A stretch of 9,114 nt of DNA from Gammaproteobacteria bacterium (GTDB lineage: Bacteria; Pseudomonadota; Gammaproteobacteria; DSM-16500). Location of the stretch: the NCBI GenBank assembly GCA_009885665.1, contig VFKI01000157.1, positions 1-9,114 of the forward strand, given 5' to 3'. The translations under genes and the position numbers were made by a program. Positions 6,274-9,114 of this stretch are shown here, piece after piece. The notes below the pieces were generated by a model. It had not been told where the DNA came from, ran no database searches, and saw only the letters and a program-made list of their open reading frames with translations. Positions within the stretch are counted from its first letter, which is position 1. Each line of letters starts with the position of its first letter.

Positions 6274-6303
6274 TGTACAACAAAAAAGTATCTCCTATAT
6301 AAA
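6274..6303 (+). promoter_or_regulatory. Promoter-like site in the leader region of pepN
   Basis: TGTACA (6274-6279, four of six) and TATAAA (6298-6303, five of six) are separated by 18 nt. If used, transcription would begin near 6310 and run through the hairpin and terminator at 6333-6458 towards pepN. No convincing promoter is visible in the 33 nt between the terminator and the pepN ATG, which makes an upstream start more attractive. Confidence 0.35.
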
Positions 6304-6332
6304 GCAGGGTAAATGTTGGCGATGGGGGAGTT

Positions 6333-6367
6333 GTCAGAGGGGAGGCGCGCTGTTCTCCCCCTCTGAC
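6333..6367. repeat. Inverted repeat in the 6252-6491 gap
   Basis: GTCAGAGGGGAG (6333-6344) pairs with CTCCCCCTCTGAC (6355-6367), broken only by one extra base, around a 10-nt loop. An alternative stem pairs GGGGGAG (6324-6330) with CTCCCCC (6355-6361), so two folds compete for the same right arm. No U-tract follows, so it does not look like an intrinsic terminator. It may be a relative of the palindrome at 1-24. Confidence 0.55.
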
Positions 6368-6372
6368 GCTCG

Positions 6373-6425
6373 TCAATGCAGTTTGCCGCGTACTCAGTTT
6401 CCCTACCCTATCTTTTGTAATAGAT
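6373..6425 (+). repeat. Long copy of a dispersed intergenic repeat
   Basis: Begins with TCAATGCAGT and ends with TCTTTTGTAATAGAT exactly as at 3867-3898, but carries about 21 more bases in between. Both copies lie downstream of plus-strand genes, in the same orientation. This copy is followed directly by the terminator hairpin. Confidence 0.6.
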
Positions 6426-6429
6426 ACAC

Positions 6430-6458
6430 AAAAAACCCTGCTAGACGCAGGGTTTTTT
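6430..6458 (+). terminator. Intrinsic terminator before pepN
   Basis: A perfect 12-bp stem (AAAAAACCCTGC and GCAGGGTTTTTT) around the loop TAGAC. The GC-rich core is six pairs and is followed by six T on the plus strand, a textbook intrinsic terminator, which is also symmetrical on the other strand. It most simply ends transcripts of the Thr-rich gene, whose stop is 178 nt upstream. It lies only 33 nt before the pepN ATG. The sequence AGCAGGGT at 6303-6310 is exactly complementary to ACCCTGCT (6435-6442) in its left arm, so an alternative, anti-terminating pairing is possible. Confidence 0.85.
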
Positions 6459-6491
6459 GCTTATATCCTTATATCAAGGCGCATTTATTCT

Positions 6492-9114
6492 ATGTCTACG
6501 CTTCAACCTAAAACTATTTATCTTCGTGATTATCAGCCACCTGCGTGGTTGATTGACCAAGTGGCACTTGATTTTGATCTTTATGAAGATTACGCAATTG
6601 TGACGGCGACGTTAACACTGCAGCGCAATCCTGCGGCAACGGTAATGGAAGATTTGGTTTTAATGGGAGAAGAATTAGAATTACTTTCTCTGCTGCTTGA
6701 TGGCAAACCGTGTCCAGTTACCCGTTATACACTGACGACTACGCAGTTAACTTTACTTGCGCCGCCATCACGTTGTGTGGTGACGACTAAAGCGCGCATT
6801 TATCCGCATACGAATAAAGCGCTCAGTGGGCTGTATCAATCGGGCGGTAATTTTTGCACGCAATGTGAACCAGAAGGCTTTCGACGTATTACCTGGTTTT
6901 TGGATCGTCCCGATGTCATGACGTTGTTTACAACGAAAATAACCGCGGATAAGGCGCGTTATCCTTATTTATTATCAAATGGCAATCGTTTTGCTGAAGG
7001 TGAGTTGACAGATGGGCGGCATTGGGTGCAATGGCAAGATCCTTTTAAAAAGCCAAGCTATTTATTTGCGTTGGTGGCGGGCGATTTGGATTGTCGTGAA
7101 GATTTTTTTGTGACGCAATCGGGTCGGCGTATCGTGTTGCAAATTTATGTCGATAAAGGCTATCAAGCGCAAACAGCACATGCTATGCAAGCGGTTAAAA
7201 AAGCGATGCGTTGGGATGAAGTGCGATTTGGGCGTGAATATGATTTAAATATTTATATGATTGTCGCGGTCGGTGACTTCAATATGGGTGCAATGGAAAA
7301 TAAGGGTCTCAATATTTTTAATACGAAATATATATTGGCCAGTCCGCAATCGGCGAGTGATCGTGACTATATTAATATTGAATCCGTGATTGCGCATGAA
7401 TATTTTCATAATTGGAGTGGTAATCGTGTTACGTGTCGTGATTGGTTTCAATTGAGTTTAAAAGAAGGTTTGACAATTTATCGTGATCAAGAATTCACAG
7501 CGGATACCACTTCGCGTACCGTTGAGCGTATTGATGCGGTGGATTATTTGCGTAGTGCACAATTTGCGGAAGATGCCAGTCCTATGGCGCATCCGATACG
7601 CCCTGACAGTTTTGTTGAAATCAACAATTTTTATACGAATACTGTTTATAATAAAGGCGCTGAAGTGATTCGTATGATTGCCACGCTGGTGGGGGAAGCG
7701 AATTTTCGCAAAGGCATGGATTTGTATTTTAGCCGTCATGATGGCAGTGCGGTTACCACGGAAGAATTTGTCTGTGCGCATGAAGAAGCGAGTAAAATTG
7801 ATTTACAGCAATTTCGTTTATGGTATACCCAGGCAGGTACACCGGTATTGCATGTAACAGATCATTATGATGCGGCAAAGCAAATTTACACGTTGACATT
7901 ACGTCAATCTTGTCCAGCGACGCCGGGGCAAGCGGATAAAAAACCCTTTCATATTCCTATCGTCATGGGATTGTTAGATCAAGCGGGTCATGAACTGCAA
8001 GCGGCGTTATTGCAATTAAAAGAAACGGAAAATAATTTTGTCTTCTCCGGTATTTCGGAGCAACCGATTCCTTCATTATTACGAGAATTTTCTGCGCCAG
8101 TGCGTTTGGAGTACGCTTATACAGATGATGCGTTGGCGTTATTGTTACGGCATGATACGGATCCGTTCAATCAACGCGAAGCAGGATTTCAATTGACTGT
8201 TAATACGTTGTTACGCATGGTACAGGCGTATCGTGAGGGTGAGGCGATGACGGTGCCGCAAAGTTTGCTGGATGCTTTGCAATATGTCTTCCGTAACCAA
8301 CCGGATAAATGGTTGCTGGCACGTATGTTAAGTTTGCCGAGTGAAAAATATCTTGCGGGTCTCATGCGAGTTGTCGATGTCGACAGCATTCATGTGGCAC
8401 GTGAAACATTGCTGACGGAAGTGGCGCGTTTTTTACAAGAAGACATGTTGGCTTTTTGGCAACAACATCGCGATGTGCCATTTGTGTTTGATGTGCCAAC
8501 GATTGCTGCGCGCGCGGCAAAAAATATGTGTTTGGATTATCTGATGCAGTTGGGTGTTGATGAATATCAGCGATTAGGATTGCAGCAGTTTCAACTGGCG
8601 CTGGGTAAAGATATGACCGATACCAGTGCGGCACTGGCGGCGCTTGTCAATGTGCCGGGCGAAATGCGCGACACAGCATTAGAAGCGTATTATCAGCAGT
8701 GGCAAGACAATGCATTAGCATTAGATAAATGGTTTGCATTGCAAGCGAGTGCAAAATTGCCCGGGACGGGTGAGCACGTAAAAGCTTTGTTGCAGCATCC
8801 GGCATTTGATATTAAAAATCCAAATAAAGTCTATGCTTTGATGGGTAGCTTTACCGCTAATGCAATTCATTTTCATGCGATCGATGGTTCTGGTTATCAA
8901 TTGCTAACAGACACCGTATTGACGATTGATCGCTTCAATCCACAAGTTGCCGCGCGGATGTTGAAACCGATGGTTGAGTGGCGCAATTATGATGAAGCAC
9001 GTCAGCAGTTGATGTGTCAGCAATTGCAGCGTATTGCGGCTGAGAAAAAAATATCGCCTGATGTTTTTGAGTTAGTTAATAAGAGTTTAACTATTCAGAT
9101 GGCTAGTCGGGCAA
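6492..9114 (+). CDS. pepN: Aminopeptidase N, M1 family (runs off the window)
   Basis: Zinc metallopeptidase that removes N-terminal residues from peptides in the cytoplasm. The frame is open for 874 codons from the ATG at 6492 to the window edge, with no stop. The substrate motif GAMEN is at 266-270, the zinc site HEYFH at 302-306 with E325 in LKEGLT as third ligand, and the catalytic tyrosine lies in FYTNTVYNKGAEVIRM. These sit five residues later than in the 870-residue E. coli enzyme. Alignment of the C-terminus suggests the natural protein would end at about 866 (VFELVNKSL); the following codons TIQMASRA come from the 27-bp repeat also found at 52-78. If the repeat continues as in that copy, the frame would end a few codons later with NSSPA and TGA. 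The ribosome site is weak (AAGG 12 nt upstream), and a strong terminator precedes the gene. Confidence 0.96.
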   Translation, partial: MSTLQPKTIYLRDYQPPAWLIDQVALDFDLYEDYAIVTATLTLQRNPAATVMEDLVLMGEELELLSLLLDGKPCPVTRYTLTTTQLTLLAPPSRCVVTTKARIYPHTNKALSGLYQSGGNFCTQCEPEGFRRITWFLDRPDVMTLFTTKITADKARYPYLLSNGNRFAEGELTDGRHWVQWQDPFKKPSYLFALVAGDLDCREDFFVTQSGRRIVLQIYVDKGYQAQTAHAMQAVKKAMRWDEVRFGREYDLNIYMIVAVGDFNMGAMENKGLNIFNTKYILASPQSASDRDYINIESVIAHEYFHNWSGNRVTCRDWFQLSLKEGLTIYRDQEFTADTTSRTVERIDAVDYLRSAQFAEDASPMAHPIRPDSFVEINNFYTNTVYNKGAEVIRMIATLVGEANFRKGMDLYFSRHDGSAVTTEEFVCAHEEASKIDLQQFRLWYTQAGTPVLHVTDHYDAAKQIYTLTLRQSCPATPGQADKKPFHIPIVMGLLDQAGHELQAALLQLKETENNFVFSGISEQPIPSLLREFSAPVRLEYAYTDDALALLLRHDTDPFNQREAGFQLTVNTLLRMVQAYREGEAMTVPQSLLDALQYVFRNQPDKWLLARMLSLPSEKYLAGLMRVVDVDSIHVARETLLTEVARFLQEDMLAFWQQHRDVPFVFDVPTIAARAAKNMCLDYLMQLGVDEYQRLGLQQFQLALGKDMTDTSAALAALVNVPGEMRDTALEAYYQQWQDNALALDKWFALQASAKLPGTGEHVKALLQHPAFDIKNPNKVYALMGSFTANAIHFHAIDGSGYQLLTDTVLTIDRFNPQVAARMLKPMVEWRNYDEARQQLMCQQLQRIAAEKKISPDVFELVNKSLTIQMASRA
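9088..9114 (+). repeat. Right copy of the gene-end repeat, inside the end of pepN
   Basis: Exact reverse complement of 52-78 over 27 bases and cut off by the window edge. It begins at the point where PepN homologues end, with its TAA (9088-9090) out of the pepN frame, so the gene reads through into it. See the left copy for the folded structure. Confidence 0.8.

Noticed and set aside
6071..6376. Valine-rich minus-strand frame opposite the Thr-rich gene
   Set aside because: Its Val runs are only the complement of the Thr codons, and it crosses the hairpin region without a family match.
7245..7781. Two minus-strand frames inside pepN
   Set aside because: They lie opposite the conserved zinc-site region of PepN and show no recognisable motif.

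Overview
The window looks like a piece of a gammaproteobacterial chromosome. UbiG, a MupP-type phosphatase directly after ubiG, an Escherichia-like PepN, PncA and the YgfZ protein all read as gammaproteobacterial. The moderate GC content, the patatin-like lipoprotein and the palindromic repeats would fit an intracellular or Legionellales-like lineage, but this placement is an inference that the sequence alone cannot prove. Most of the window is ordinary housekeeping DNA. The unusual content is in the intergenic repeats, one small secreted threonine-rich protein, and a few gene-end details.

Layout, left to right. Positions 1-155 are non-coding and hold three stacked palindromic or repeat elements. 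Positions 156-2452 carry a minus-strand pair, ygfZ then nadE, joined by a 4-nt ATGA overlap. A short divergent gap leads to a plus-strand patatin-like lipoprotein gene (2520-3860). A 51-nt convergent gap follows. Positions 3912-5883 carry a second minus-strand cluster, ubiG, mupP-like, pncA, with overlapping gene ends. A 98-nt divergent promoter region separates ubiG from a small plus-strand gene for a secreted protein that is half threonine (5982-6251). A 240-nt non-coding stretch follows with a promoter-like site, a hairpin, a dispersed repeat and a strong intrinsic terminator. From 6492 to the right edge runs pepN, still open where the window ends.

How the genes relate. PncA (nicotinamide to nicotinate) and NadE (last step of NAD synthesis) belong to the same NAD pathway but sit in separate operons. 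UbiG makes ubiquinone. The HAD phosphatase next to it resembles MupP of the cell-wall recycling route. YgfZ supports iron-sulfur enzymes. PepN degrades peptides.

The clearest structural oddity is a perfect 27-bp repeat present in inverted orientation at both ends of the window. Each copy lies just beyond, or at, the 3' end of an outward-facing gene (nadE and pepN). On the right the pepN reading frame runs straight into the repeat, so the repeat appears to supply the last residues of PepN. I did not find a defence system, CRISPR array, transposase, tRNA or rRNA.
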